NCBI GenBank assembly: GCA_030425485.1
Contig: JAUIAM010000013.1
Span: forward strand, 1 to 64,000
Source: Verrucomicrobiia bacterium
GTDB lineage: Bacteria; Verrucomicrobiota; Verrucomicrobiia; Opitutales; Cerasicoccaceae
Length of the DNA: 64,000 bases
Reading direction: 5' to 3'
Position 1 is the first letter of the stretch; the number at the start of each line of letters is the position of its first letter. The position numbers and the translations under genes are program-made. This document shows positions 1-10,682 of the stretch, in pieces. The notes below the pieces were generated by a model, which did not search any database, was not told the DNA's origin, and saw nothing but the letters and a program-made list of their open reading frames with translations.

Positions 1-101
1 GGCTTTCGAAGTGGTGTGAATCCAGATTCATGAACTGAGAAAACGGAAAAAGACGCGAAAAGACCCTTTTCTCCCGACCTTGATGAATTTGAAGACACGA
101 C
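1..101. repeat. MITE-like element, family A, copy 1 (left part cut by window edge)
   Basis: Near-identical to 20056..20212 and 55151..55307; ends in AATTTGAAGACACGAC followed by CTAG (102-105). Confidence 0.85.
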
Positions 102-105
102 CTAG

Positions 106-291
106 TGTTATGTTAGCTAAGTTCCTGGCAAAAGTTTTGGGTGCAACTCAGTTTGGATGCTCCTTTGGGATTGCTGCTTGCAGCAATCCCAAACGCGATG
201 CGGTAGCATCGAAAGTGCAGGCTTTGCCTGCCGCGGGTGCGGGCTGCGTAAGCCCGCAAATCTTTATTGAAAGAACTAGGCTAACGATACA
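106..291. repeat. MITE-like element, family B, with four internal hairpins
   Basis: Imperfect terminal inverted repeats TGTTATGTTAGCTAAGTTC / GAACTAGGCTAACGATACA, flanked by CTAG at 102-105 and 292-295; hairpins at 167-190, 197-210, 217-231, 239-257. Confidence 0.6.
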
Positions 292-389
292 CTAGGTTGT
301 ATTAGCCCCCGGTAAGCTCGCTGTAAAACGCACGTTTTTTGAAACAACGGCGTGCATCTTGCGCCGGTTTCCGGCAAGATACTCCCAGC

Positions 390-1331
390 ATGAGAATTGG
401 CGTCATCGATATCGGCAGTAATTCGATCAAACTTCTCGTGGCCGAAACGGGCTCAAGTCTGGCCGCGCTCTACCAGACAACGCTGGAGACACGCATCAGC
501 GCAGGCATTAGTAAGGACAAACCTGTCCTGAGCACAGAAGCAATTTCCTCCGCCACCCAGGCCGTGGTCAAGCTCATCGCCGAGGCCAAGAAATTCGCCC
601 CGGAGCAGTTTGCCATCGTGGCCACCAGCGCTGTGCGAGACGCCGTAAACCGCGACGCCTTTATCGACCGCGTGCAGGACGTGACAGGCCACCGACTGCG
701 CGTGCTCTCGGGCAGGGAGGAGGCGGCCTACATCGGGCGCGCCATCACCACCGACCCCCTGCTCTCGCAGTACCGCGCCTTTACCCTGTGCGACCTCGGC
801 GGCGGCAGCCTGGAGTTCATCCGTATCGAAGGCGGCGAGATCAAGAGCAAGGTCAGCCTGCAACTCGGTGCCGTGCGGCTATTGGAGCTCTTCATCAAAG
901 ACCCGCGCCAGCCCATGGACGAGGACACCGAGGAGCTGATCCGCGCCTATGTACGCGAGAAAATCGAGGAGTCCGGCTTCGCCCATCTCATCGGGCAAAA
1001 CCAGCTCGCCGCCACCGGGGGCGCGGTCAACGTCGCCCGCGCCATCCGCGCCAGTTGGCTCGGCCAGGACTACGCCGGGAGCGACTCCAACATCACCCTC
1101 ACCTATTTAAAGTACCTCAAGGAAGAGCTCTGCCGTATGACGCTGGCCGAGCGGCAGCGGATACCCGACCTGCCCAAGCCGCGGGCCGACATCATGCCCG
1201 TGGCCGTGGTCACCCTGCTAGCCGTGGCCGAGTACGCCGGAGCCCAGGGCTTTATCCACTCCCTGCACAACCTCCGCTTTGGCATCGCCGCCGAGTACGG
1301 CGACGAGACTGTCGGCCTCGGTCTGAGCTAG
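390..1331 (+). CDS. Ppx/GppA phosphatase family protein (exopolyphosphatase)
   Basis: MRIGVIDIGSNSIKLLVAE ... ATSAVRDA ... LCDLGGGSLEF; start chosen at 390 over the longer ORF. Confidence 0.9.
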   Translation: MRIGVIDIGSNSIKLLVAETGSSLAALYQTTLETRISAGISKDKPVLSTEAISSATQAVVKLIAEAKKFAPEQFAIVATSAVRDAVNRDAFIDRVQDVTGHRLRVLSGREEAAYIGRAITTDPLLSQYRAFTLCDLGGGSLEFIRIEGGEIKSKVSLQLGAVRLLELFIKDPRQPMDEDTEELIRAYVREKIEESGFAHLIGQNQLAATGGAVNVARAIRASWLGQDYAGSDSNITLTYLKYLKEELCRMTLAERQRIPDLPKPRADIMPVAVVTLLAVAEYAGAQGFIHSLHNLRFGIAAEYGDETVGLGLS

Positions 1332-1347
1332 GCTGTGTATGCAAACC
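1328..1347. repeat. CTAG + GCTGTGTATGCAAACC element end (family C)
   Basis: Exact 20-mer shared with 32194..32213. Confidence 0.6.
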
Positions 1348-1364
1348 GTGAGCATGGGGTCACC

Positions 1365-1871
1365 TCACCCCACCCCGGTCAATTCCTTCTCCTCAGACTC
1401 TGCTGCCTGCGCTGTCTTGATGTTCTGGTAGGCCAGATTGAGCACGGACTCAGCAGTCGGCTCGGGGAGCTCACCCAGAGCCTGAATGGACTCCGCGGCC
1501 TGGTACGAAATCTCCCGGCTCGCCTTCACGACGGATTTATCAAAACCGGCGCAGTTATCCGCCTCATCGATCACCATCTGCATACTGTTGAGGTAGTTGA
1601 GCAGGATGTGGTGCGCCCCTTCGACGATTTTATAGTAAAGTTCTTCCCGCTCCAAGGCCGCGGCCAGCAGCCGCATATGGTGACGTCTGACTAAAACCCG
1701 CAGCAGCAGCGTCGTCACCAAAACATAGAACCAGCCTTTGAGCGTCTGCTGGAGCAGCACTTCGGAGGAGACCGTAGAAAAAAGCGCAACAATCGTGTCC
1801 GAGACGATGATCCAGATCGCACCCATCGCAAAATAGATAAGCGGAATCTTATCGTATGCCTTAATCTTCAT
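1365..1871 (-). CDS. Membrane protein resembling a sensor-kinase N-terminus plus DHp-like helix, no ATPase domain
   Basis: WIIVSD...LKGWFYVLVTTLLLRVL two-TM module then AHHILLNYLNSMQMVIDEAD. Confidence 0.55.
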   Translation of the reverse strand: MKIKAYDKIPLIYFAMGAIWIIVSDTIVALFSTVSSEVLLQQTLKGWFYVLVTTLLLRVLVRRHHMRLLAAALEREELYYKIVEGAHHILLNYLNSMQMVIDEADNCAGFDKSVVKASREISYQAAESIQALGELPEPTAESVLNLAYQNIKTAQAAESEEKELTGVG

Positions 1872-2051
1872 CTTGTGACTTACTTACAGACAATGCATTC
1901 CATGCGTGATACGTTTTTCTCAGTATCGCCACCCTCAACCGGCACGCAATCTAATAAGTGCGTTGAGCAAAACTTATAAGCACCCATCCACCGTCAGGGC
2001 AAACAGCATGGCGCACGATCAGTCTTACCGCGAGCTGACGCGACTAGACAC

Positions 2052-2084
2052 AAAAAGAGCCGCCACAGGGTGGTGGCAGCTCTT
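2052..2084 (-). terminator. Rho-independent terminator downstream of argG
   Basis: Minus strand: AGAGCTGCCACCACCCTGTGGCGGCTCTTTTTG. Confidence 0.8.
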
Positions 2085-2108
2085 GAAACTTAATCCGGAG
2101 GAATTTTC

Positions 2109-3350
<1,242 letters not shown>

Positions 3351-3584
3351 ATGCCCTCTGAGGATGCGAATCTGCACGCAGAGTCAATGCTAGTTGTGGG
3401 TTTCCAACCTATAGTTCGCAAGTATCCCTCTGGCCGCCCTCACCCCCGACCACGGCTTTTTGTCAAAAAAATACGAATAACTCCCCTCATCAAATGCATC
3501 TAGCTTGAGCCGGGAATATTGACTAGATAGCGTGCTCAAAAATGCGTGCGTACGCACCATCAAGATCATCCTTTGCCATCATTC

Positions 3585-6005
3585 ATGAGAAAAGCTACCT
3601 GCACCTTAGTACTCGCCACCCTGATGGGGCTCTACGCCCCGGCCAAAGCCACGCCGTCGGAGTTCCCGATCACCTTCGATGCATCGGCGCTCACGGACGC
3701 CTCCACCGACGAAATCTTCGTCTGCTTTCAGGCTAAAAGCGCTCAGGTAACCGTTGGCACAGAAACCGTGACCATTAGCGGTAACTACATCACCTCGGTC
3801 TCGGACGGTGGCACGCCCAAGCCCAGCGACCCGATGATCGGAAAGTTCACCTCGAAGGGGTACTCGCTTAGCACCATCGCTTCGGAGGGGTTCACGGTTG
3901 TCTATGCCGACTCCCTCATCGCCTACATCACTTACGGCTCAGCCGACGGCGTCGAACTCCAGACCGCCGCCCCTTCGCAGTTCACCACCCCGACACGCTT
4001 CTCCCAGTTTGAAATTTCCTTTGGCAACGTACCCGGTGAACCCGGTTTTCAGTCCGGCGCCGACTTAACCAATATTTCCCAGTTTGGCGGCTCGCTAAAG
4101 ATGGAGCTGCTCGACACCAACAGCAGTGTCCTCTCCTATGCCAGTAATAGTCAGGATACCGCCACGATGTTCACAGACCTCGCCGCCACCACCACCGATG
4201 CGAGCTACTCCACACTGATCAATTTCGTCCCGGCATTTGGAGGAAACAGCTCCTATACCGAGTACGTGCGCATCATCGGGCCCAATAGCTACCCCTCCAG
4301 CATCCAGGGCTTGGCCTACACAGGCTTTCCCTACGCCGACTTCAACGCCTACCTGAAAACCCTGCTTACCAACAACAAGTCTGCCGGCGATCCCAAGGTT
4401 TCGACCAACGTGGTCCCGGGTTTTCTGAAGAATCTGAAACCCGGCGTCGACCACGGGCAGTCTGGCGCGGTTGGCCTCAAGGCCGAAGGCACCGGCACCT
4501 CCCTCTCCGGCAAGACCGCAGACGGAAAGAAATCTGAAACCCTGGACATCACCCAAGGCGACACCTACAACTTCGACTATCAATTTGACGCTAGCATCGT
4601 AGAGGTTGAGGCCCCCTCGGGGGATTCGAATGGCACCTACGCGGTTCAGCTTAGAGGCGCGCTTTTCATCAGCGACGCAACGGATACCCTCCGCCTTGAT
4701 GATCTGGAGATCAGTATCGAGGCAGACAGCGCAGCCGCGCCCTACATGACGCAGTTTCTCTACCTCCAGACCATGGGCAAGTACTCCGACTATACCGACG
4801 GGAAGAATGCGGCGCTCGGCATCAGCTACAACAGCAAGTGGAAGGACGTCATGACTGTCATGGGCGAGAGCAATATGTTCCAGAACATCTTGGAGCGCAT
4901 CGGCGGGGACTTTTCCGAAGGCATACTCTCAGGCCTGGTCGGCAGCAGCACCCAAGTCAATGTGGATGGCACCATGACTGACATCAGTGCCCTTTCCAGC
5001 TACCAATGGTTTCAGGAGCAGCTTTTGACCGACAAGGCCTACTCCATCGCTCAGACCAGCACGCCCTACTACTCGCAATGGGGCAATGTCATCTACAAGC
5101 ATGCACCCGGCAAGGATGTCGGTACGGCCGCAGGCTCCTTCAACTACGGCTCGGTCTATGGTTCGCCCTACGACGACCGCTTCGACACCGTCCTGCTCAG
5201 CCCCGGCCTCAATGGCGCGGTATCCATGAACATCGTTCTGCTTAGCGACGGTGCCATGAGCACCCTGAACCCGGATATCCCGGTCTTTCCCATTGTCGCC
5301 TACGCACCTCCACAGGGCCAACAACCCAAACCCTCGGCCCTCAATGAAAGCGATTACGGCGCAGTCTCCCCCTCCGGCACAGGCAGCACCTTGGGCAGTG
5401 AGTTGACCTTTACCGCCACTCCCAAGCCCGGCTACAAGTTCATCAGCTGGCTGGTCAACGACACCATTGTCCCGGCCAACGACACGACCAACCCGATCAC
5501 GATTACGCTCGATGCCAGCAATCTCTACAGCGCAGTCCCCACCGTGCCGACCCAGATCTACCTGAAGATGCAGGCTGCCTTCACCCAGGACACCAGCGAC
5601 GCCGACGGCGACTCACTCACGGCCTACGAAGAGATCGTCCTCTACGGCACCAACCCCAACCTCTTCGACACCGATGGTGATGGCATCAGCGACGGGCAGG
5701 AAACCACTGTCGGGCTCGACCCGCTCGTCTCCAATACCAACCTCGTCGAACTCTTTCAAGACAACGCCCCGCAGTTTGGCATGGTGAGCGAGGACCACCG
5801 CAGTATCCTCTTCATTGGCTCAGAGCTCGACCGCAATGGCGAGAACATCGAACTCTCGCTCCAGCCCTATATTGGCGACGACATCGAGTCGCTTAGCCCG
5901 CTGGGGAGCCCGATCAACCTCTCTGTCCCGGACACCTTCGACTCCATCATGTTCTTCCAGCTCGGCACCTCCGTCAGCCTGCCAGCGGCAAGCGCAGTTG
6001 AATAG
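3585..6005 (+). CDS. Large secreted protein with thrombospondin type-3-like Ca-binding repeats
   Basis: Signal peptide MRKATCTLVLATLMGLYAPAKA; DADGDSLTAYEEIVLYGTNPNLFDTDGDGISDGQE. Confidence 0.7.
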   Translation: MRKATCTLVLATLMGLYAPAKATPSEFPITFDASALTDASTDEIFVCFQAKSAQVTVGTETVTISGNYITSVSDGGTPKPSDPMIGKFTSKGYSLSTIASEGFTVVYADSLIAYITYGSADGVELQTAAPSQFTTPTRFSQFEISFGNVPGEPGFQSGADLTNISQFGGSLKMELLDTNSSVLSYASNSQDTATMFTDLAATTTDASYSTLINFVPAFGGNSSYTEYVRIIGPNSYPSSIQGLAYTGFPYADFNAYLKTLLTNNKSAGDPKVSTNVVPGFLKNLKPGVDHGQSGAVGLKAEGTGTSLSGKTADGKKSETLDITQGDTYNFDYQFDASIVEVEAPSGDSNGTYAVQLRGALFISDATDTLRLDDLEISIEADSAAAPYMTQFLYLQTMGKYSDYTDGKNAALGISYNSKWKDVMTVMGESNMFQNILERIGGDFSEGILSGLVGSSTQVNVDGTMTDISALSSYQWFQEQLLTDKAYSIAQTSTPYYSQWGNVIYKHAPGKDVGTAAGSFNYGSVYGSPYDDRFDTVLLSPGLNGAVSMNIVLLSDGAMSTLNPDIPVFPIVAYAPPQGQQPKPSALNESDYGAVSPSGTGSTLGSELTFTATPKPGYKFISWLVNDTIVPANDTTNPITITLDASNLYSAVPTVPTQIYLKMQAAFTQDTSDADGDSLTAYEEIVLYGTNPNLFDTDGDGISDGQETTVGLDPLVSNTNLVELFQDNAPQFGMVSEDHRSILFIGSELDRNGENIELSLQPYIGDDIESLSPLGSPINLSVPDTFDSIMFFQLGTSVSLPAASAVE

Positions 6006-6087
6006 CAACGTGGGCAAAGTCTAAATCGCGGCATCCGGCACTTTCTTCCTTCCCTTCGGCTGTATTTTCCCAAGAATCAGCCGCGCT

Positions 6088-7317
6088 ATGACGCCAAAGA
6101 AAGTCGGAATCCTGACCGCCGGGGGCCTCGCGCCCTGCCTCTCCTCCGCCATTGGAGGCTTGATTGAACGCTACACCGAGATTGCTCCGGAAGTAGAAAT
6201 CATCTGCTACCGTGGAGGCTACAAAGGCCTGCTCCAGGGCGATTTCATTACCGTCACGCCGGAGATGCGCGCCAACGCTGCCATCCTCCACCGCCACGGC
6301 GGCAGCCCCATCGGCAACAGCCGCGTGAAGCTGACCAACGTCAAGGACTGCGTGAAGCGTGGCCTGGTCAAGGAAGGCGAAAACCCGCAGAAGGTCGCCG
6401 CGGACCGCTTGGTCAAGGACGGCGTGGACGTGCTGCACACCATCGGCGGGGATGACACCAACACCGCCGCTGCCGACCTGGCCAAGTTTCTCCACGAGAA
6501 CGGCTACGAGCTGCAAGTCATCGGCCTGCCCAAGACCATCGACAACGACGTCTTTCCGATCAAGCAAAGCCTCGGCGCATGGACCGCAGCCGAAGAAGGC
6601 GCCAAGTATTTCCGCAATGTCGTCGGTGAGCACAACGCCAACCCGCGCATGCTCATTGTCCACGAAGTCATGGGCCGCAACTGCGGCTGGCTCACCGCCG
6701 CCACCGCGCAGGCTTACCGCGAAAACATCCTCGGGGACCGCGGCTTCGTCCCCGGCCTGGGCCTGACCGAAAAGCGTCTCGACGTGCACGCGATCTTTAT
6801 CCCCGAAATGGAAATCGACATCGCCGCCGAGGCCGAGCGCCTCAAGGCAGTCATGGACGAGCACGACTGCGTCAACATCTTCATCAGCGAAGGCGCTGGC
6901 GTGGAGAGCATCGTGAAGGAAATGGAAGCTGCGGGTAAGACTGTCGAGCGCGACGCCTTTGGCCACATCAAGCTCGATACCATCAACCCCGGCCAGTACT
7001 TCGCCAAGGAGTTTGCGGCCAAGCTTGATGCCGAAAAGACCATGGTCCAGAAGAGCGGCTACTTCTCCCGCGCCGCCCCGGCCAATGTCGATGACCTGCG
7101 CCTGATCAAGTCCTGCACCGACCTTGCCGTGCAGTGCGCCTTCGAGGGCAAAAGCGGCGTGATCGGCCACGATGAGGATCAGAACAACGTCCTGCGTGCG
7201 ATTGAATTCGAGCGCATCAAGGGCGGCAAGCCCTTCGACATCGACACGCCGTGGTTCGGCGAGCTGCTCGGTGCCATCGGCCAGACCAAGGGCGCCCGAC
7301 AGGAAGTCGAGCACTGA
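6088..7317 (+). CDS. 6-phosphofructokinase, PPi-dependent type
   Basis: MTPKKVGILTAGGLAPCLSS ... TIGGDDTNTAAADLA ... GLPKTIDNDVFPIKQSLG. Confidence 0.9.
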   Translation: MTPKKVGILTAGGLAPCLSSAIGGLIERYTEIAPEVEIICYRGGYKGLLQGDFITVTPEMRANAAILHRHGGSPIGNSRVKLTNVKDCVKRGLVKEGENPQKVAADRLVKDGVDVLHTIGGDDTNTAAADLAKFLHENGYELQVIGLPKTIDNDVFPIKQSLGAWTAAEEGAKYFRNVVGEHNANPRMLIVHEVMGRNCGWLTAATAQAYRENILGDRGFVPGLGLTEKRLDVHAIFIPEMEIDIAAEAERLKAVMDEHDCVNIFISEGAGVESIVKEMEAAGKTVERDAFGHIKLDTINPGQYFAKEFAAKLDAEKTMVQKSGYFSRAAPANVDDLRLIKSCTDLAVQCAFEGKSGVIGHDEDQNNVLRAIEFERIKGGKPFDIDTPWFGELLGAIGQTKGARQEVEH

Positions 7318-7320
7318 TTT

Positions 7321-8379
7321 ATGCACGAAACACCGCCATCTCTATCCCCAATAGCCCCCGACAAGAAACACTCCAGTCCCGAGCGCACGGCCAAGTTTGA
7401 ATTGAACCGCCTCGGGAAGGGGGTGTTGATTGTCGGCGCCATCGTAGCCATCCTGGGTGGGCTCTTAATGTCTGCCCCCCAGGATAATGAGTCCTTTAAG
7501 ATCGGCAATATCACTGGTCGATTGTTTGCTATCATCCTCATCCCCTACTTTGCGGGTTGGCTCAGCTGGCGCCTGTCAGGAAAGCGCAAAGGCTCGGGAA
7601 ATCTCCCCCTCATCGTCCTCGGAAGCTTATTTGTACTGGGCAATATAGCCATACTGGTTTCTGCGGCCAGTAAGAAGCTTGAGCAGGCAGAACTGCAAGC
7701 GAGCGCCTTGGAAAAAGCCCAAAAGGCCAAACAGAGTCTACGGCAGGCCTATCAGGATGACAGTGATCTACCGGATAGTCAGATTATCAACTCCTTTAAT
7801 GAAATCATCTTCCTGCTGGAAGACATGGCAGCGAGACCCGGCTCGAATGATGAAATCATTAAGCAGGAAACGATCGGCATGCTCTCAGAGATACGCCAGG
7901 GACTCATCACATACAGCCAAAACCTGAAGCGTTTTGAGGCCGAAGTGTCTCTCCATGCGAGCGATTTGGTCTCGCAGCAGGTAATCGCTGACATGCGCGC
8001 CACTATCCAGAAAGCAGACGCGAGCATCGTCGAACTGCTCGAACTGTACGACAACATGGAAACAAACATCAAGTTGCGCTTCACCAAGAGAGGGCTGCCC
8101 ATTAGCGAAATTAACCGATTCTTGCCTTCATTCGATTTCAACAATATTCGCAATATCGCCAATATCTACCAGCTTGAGCATGTCTACATGAAGGAAGCAG
8201 ACGCCCTGCTGGCACTACTCCAGGACAACTGGAATCGTTGGGAGTACTCCGCAGAGGATGACACCGTGTATTTTGACGACGACGCTTTAATTGAAGAATA
8301 CAATTACCGATTTAAAAAATTGACCATGCTCGAAGAAAAAGCGGCTGAAACCCACGTAGAGTACATGCGCAACTTGTAA
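7321..8379 (+). CDS. Membrane protein with C-terminal coiled-coil, unknown function
   Basis: ATG three nt after the PFK stop; N-terminal TM segments then long charged helices. Confidence 0.65.
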   Translation: MHETPPSLSPIAPDKKHSSPERTAKFELNRLGKGVLIVGAIVAILGGLLMSAPQDNESFKIGNITGRLFAIILIPYFAGWLSWRLSGKRKGSGNLPLIVLGSLFVLGNIAILVSAASKKLEQAELQASALEKAQKAKQSLRQAYQDDSDLPDSQIINSFNEIIFLLEDMAARPGSNDEIIKQETIGMLSEIRQGLITYSQNLKRFEAEVSLHASDLVSQQVIADMRATIQKADASIVELLELYDNMETNIKLRFTKRGLPISEINRFLPSFDFNNIRNIANIYQLEHVYMKEADALLALLQDNWNRWEYSAEDDTVYFDDDALIEEYNYRFKKLTMLEEKAAETHVEYMRNL

Positions 8380-8400
8380 TTATTTGGGTCTATCTACGTA

Positions 8401-8433
8401 AAAAAGCCGACGAGTTTCCTCGTCGGCTTTTTG
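8401..8433. terminator. Bidirectional intrinsic terminator
   Basis: AAAAAGCCGACGAGTTTCCTCGTCGGCTTTTT. Confidence 0.93.
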
Positions 8434-8462
8434 CGTTAGAAAGCGCTACTGTGCTCAGCTCT

Positions 8463-8675
8463 TTACAGAAGATGTGACAACCCGTTCAGGCGTCGGCGTT
8501 GACTGCGCTTGCGCAGGAGCGTGACCAAGCCGATGACCACCAGCACAAATACGGCGATGGATACCCCCATACCAAAGGTAATGAAGGTGCTTGCATGCAC
8601 AGCATCCGTATCGGCAGCGTGCAGCGACGCGGTCACCAGAAAGGCGACCATGATGAGAACAGAGTTTTTTATCAT
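8463..8675 (-). CDS. Small secreted/membrane protein
   Basis: MIKNSVLIMVAFLVTASLHAADT signal peptide followed by a TM helix and basic tail. Confidence 0.5.
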   Translation of the reverse strand: MIKNSVLIMVAFLVTASLHAADTDAVHASTFITFGMGVSIAVFVLVVIGLVTLLRKRSQRRRLNGLSHLL

Positions 8676-8885
8676 TAGTAATGCAGCGTAATCGGAGTAG
8701 TAGTATGAATATCGAGCGTCTGCCACCGTGGCGGCGTCTACTCTCAATACATAATAACAGGTTTACAGAAATGACTGATTTTCGCAAGCCAAATTCCCCC
8801 AGACTGTGTTTTTGCCGAAAAGGTTTTCAAGTTTGCACTGGCAGGAACAATGCCCATCGTATGGCTGTCGGCCTAATCAATCGGT

Positions 8886-10673
8886 ATGAAGTTTTCTTTG
8901 CCTGCAATCCTACTGTTCTCAATGGGGACGCTCGCCAGCGCGCGAACCGAAATCCCGGTCCCCACCGTTGAAACCCTGCCCGTTGAGGAGATCAAGCCCG
9001 GGATGACCGGCGAATGGAAGACCGTCATCAGTGGCTCCGAGATCGAGACCTTTCACTTTGAGGTACTCGGCGTATCCCGCAACTTTATCGGACCCCAGCG
9101 GGACGTCATCATCGCCAAAGCGACGGACAAAAGCCAGATCCTGAGCGGCCCCGTAGCCGGCATGAGCGGCAGCCCGTGCTACATCGACGGCAAGCTCGTC
9201 GGCGCCTACGCCTACGGCTACACCTGGCCCAAAGAGCAGGCCATCATTGGCATTACGCCCATTGCAGATATGTTTGAAACCCTTGGCAAGGAAGCCCACC
9301 GCACTCCTGACAAGGCCCGCAAAACGCCCGCCGCGGCTCCTCTTCCGCGCCAGCAAGACATCCAACAGGCACAAGGCAAACCTGAGGCCCAGAGCAGCGC
9401 CGCGATGGAGTCCGTGCTCAGCCCCCTGCCTACCCCGCTCATGATTTCCGGCATCTCCGCCCAGAGCCTCAACGCCTTTGCCGATGAATTTGCCGAACGC
9501 GGGCTCGCCCCGGTCAATGCCCCGCTCGGCTTCACCTCTGAGCTCAGTGCAGCAGACCTGGAGAGCGGCTCGCCCGTGGCAGGCGTCCTCATGACGGGTG
9601 ACTTTCAGATGGCTGGCGTGGGCACTGTCACCTGGCGCGAGGGCGACCAGCTCCTCGCCTTCGGGCACCCTTTCTTTGGTTCGGGCGACGAGCACATGCC
9701 GATGGCTCCGGCCGAGATCATCACGGTCATCCAGAGCGTGCCCCGCTCCTTCAAACTCTCCAATGTGGGCGAACCCGTCGGCACCATCTACCAGGACCGC
9801 TTGAGCGCCATCGCGGGCAAGGTCGGACCCATCCCCGCCATGACCGACTACGAGATCACGGTCAACTCCCCCGGCGAAACCACCCGCACCTTTCAAAGCC
9901 GCATCTACCAGCACCGCCAGTACACCCCGCTGCTGGCCGCCATCGCCCTGCTGGAGGGCCTGAGCTCGACCATGGAGGCCGCCGACGAGCACACCTTTTA
10001 CACCCGTCTTTCGCTCGACATCACCGGGCACGAGCCGCTGGAGCTGGAGTACGTTGGCACGGGGGGCTTTGCCGCCTTCCCCATCGCCATCGAATTCATG
10101 AACATCTACTCCCAACTGCTCAACAACCCCTTTGAAATGGCCGACGTAACCAAGGTTTCGGTTGAAATCGAACAGGTAGACGAGCGCTTCAGCAGCACCC
10201 TGCACGCGATTCAGAATCAAAGCGGCACGCTCCGTCCCGGCGACCAGCTAGAGCTCTCCATCACGCTCAACAATTACCTCGAAGACAAGACGAAGCACCA
10301 CGTCAGCATCCCCATCCCTCAGGGCACAACCGACGAGGAGTTGATCGTCTTCGTGGGTGACGCCCGGGCCAGCGACAGGCTGGAGCTTGCCGGGCTGCCC
10401 GCCACGGTACAGTCCCTGAGCGGCATCCTCGACTACCTGCGTCAGAGCCGCAGTAACCAGCGCATATACGTAAAACTGCTCCGCCGGGCAGACGGACTCG
10501 TTGTCGACGGCCAACGCCTGGCCGATCTTCCGCTCTCCGTGCAGTCCGTGCTCGACTCCGAGCGCAGCCCCACCGAGCTCTCCGAAATCCACTACGCAAC
10601 CCTGTGGGAAACATCGATCGAGCTACCCGGTGTTTTCAGCGGAAGCTATAACTTCAAGGCCCACATCCAGTAA
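8886..10673 (+). CDS. SpoIVB (S55) peptidase-domain protein
   Basis: GPVAGMSGSPCYIDGKLVGAYAYGY; GVGTVTWREGDQLLAFGHPFFGSGD. Confidence 0.75.
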   Translation: MKFSLPAILLFSMGTLASARTEIPVPTVETLPVEEIKPGMTGEWKTVISGSEIETFHFEVLGVSRNFIGPQRDVIIAKATDKSQILSGPVAGMSGSPCYIDGKLVGAYAYGYTWPKEQAIIGITPIADMFETLGKEAHRTPDKARKTPAAAPLPRQQDIQQAQGKPEAQSSAAMESVLSPLPTPLMISGISAQSLNAFADEFAERGLAPVNAPLGFTSELSAADLESGSPVAGVLMTGDFQMAGVGTVTWREGDQLLAFGHPFFGSGDEHMPMAPAEIITVIQSVPRSFKLSNVGEPVGTIYQDRLSAIAGKVGPIPAMTDYEITVNSPGETTRTFQSRIYQHRQYTPLLAAIALLEGLSSTMEAADEHTFYTRLSLDITGHEPLELEYVGTGGFAAFPIAIEFMNIYSQLLNNPFEMADVTKVSVEIEQVDERFSSTLHAIQNQSGTLRPGDQLELSITLNNYLEDKTKHHVSIPIPQGTTDEELIVFVGDARASDRLELAGLPATVQSLSGILDYLRQSRSNQRIYVKLLRRADGLVVDGQRLADLPLSVQSVLDSERSPTELSEIHYATLWETSIELPGVFSGSYNFKAHIQ

Positions 10674-10682
10674 CGCCATTTC

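Noticed and set aside
80-295. 71-aa plus-strand ORF at the left edge
   Set aside because: Lies entirely in MITE-like elements A and B and their hairpins.
5974-7326. 450-aa minus-strand ORF opposite PPi-PFK
   Set aside because: Mirror ORF on the antisense of a clearly coding GC-rich gene; no recognisable motif.
8841-8860. Possible sigma-54 site (TGGCAGGAACAATGC) upstream of the S55-like gene
   Set aside because: Only a partial match to TGGCACN5TTGC and no supporting regulator; too weak to call.
8919-10220. 433-aa minus-strand ORF opposite the S55-like gene
   Set aside because: Antisense shadow ORF.
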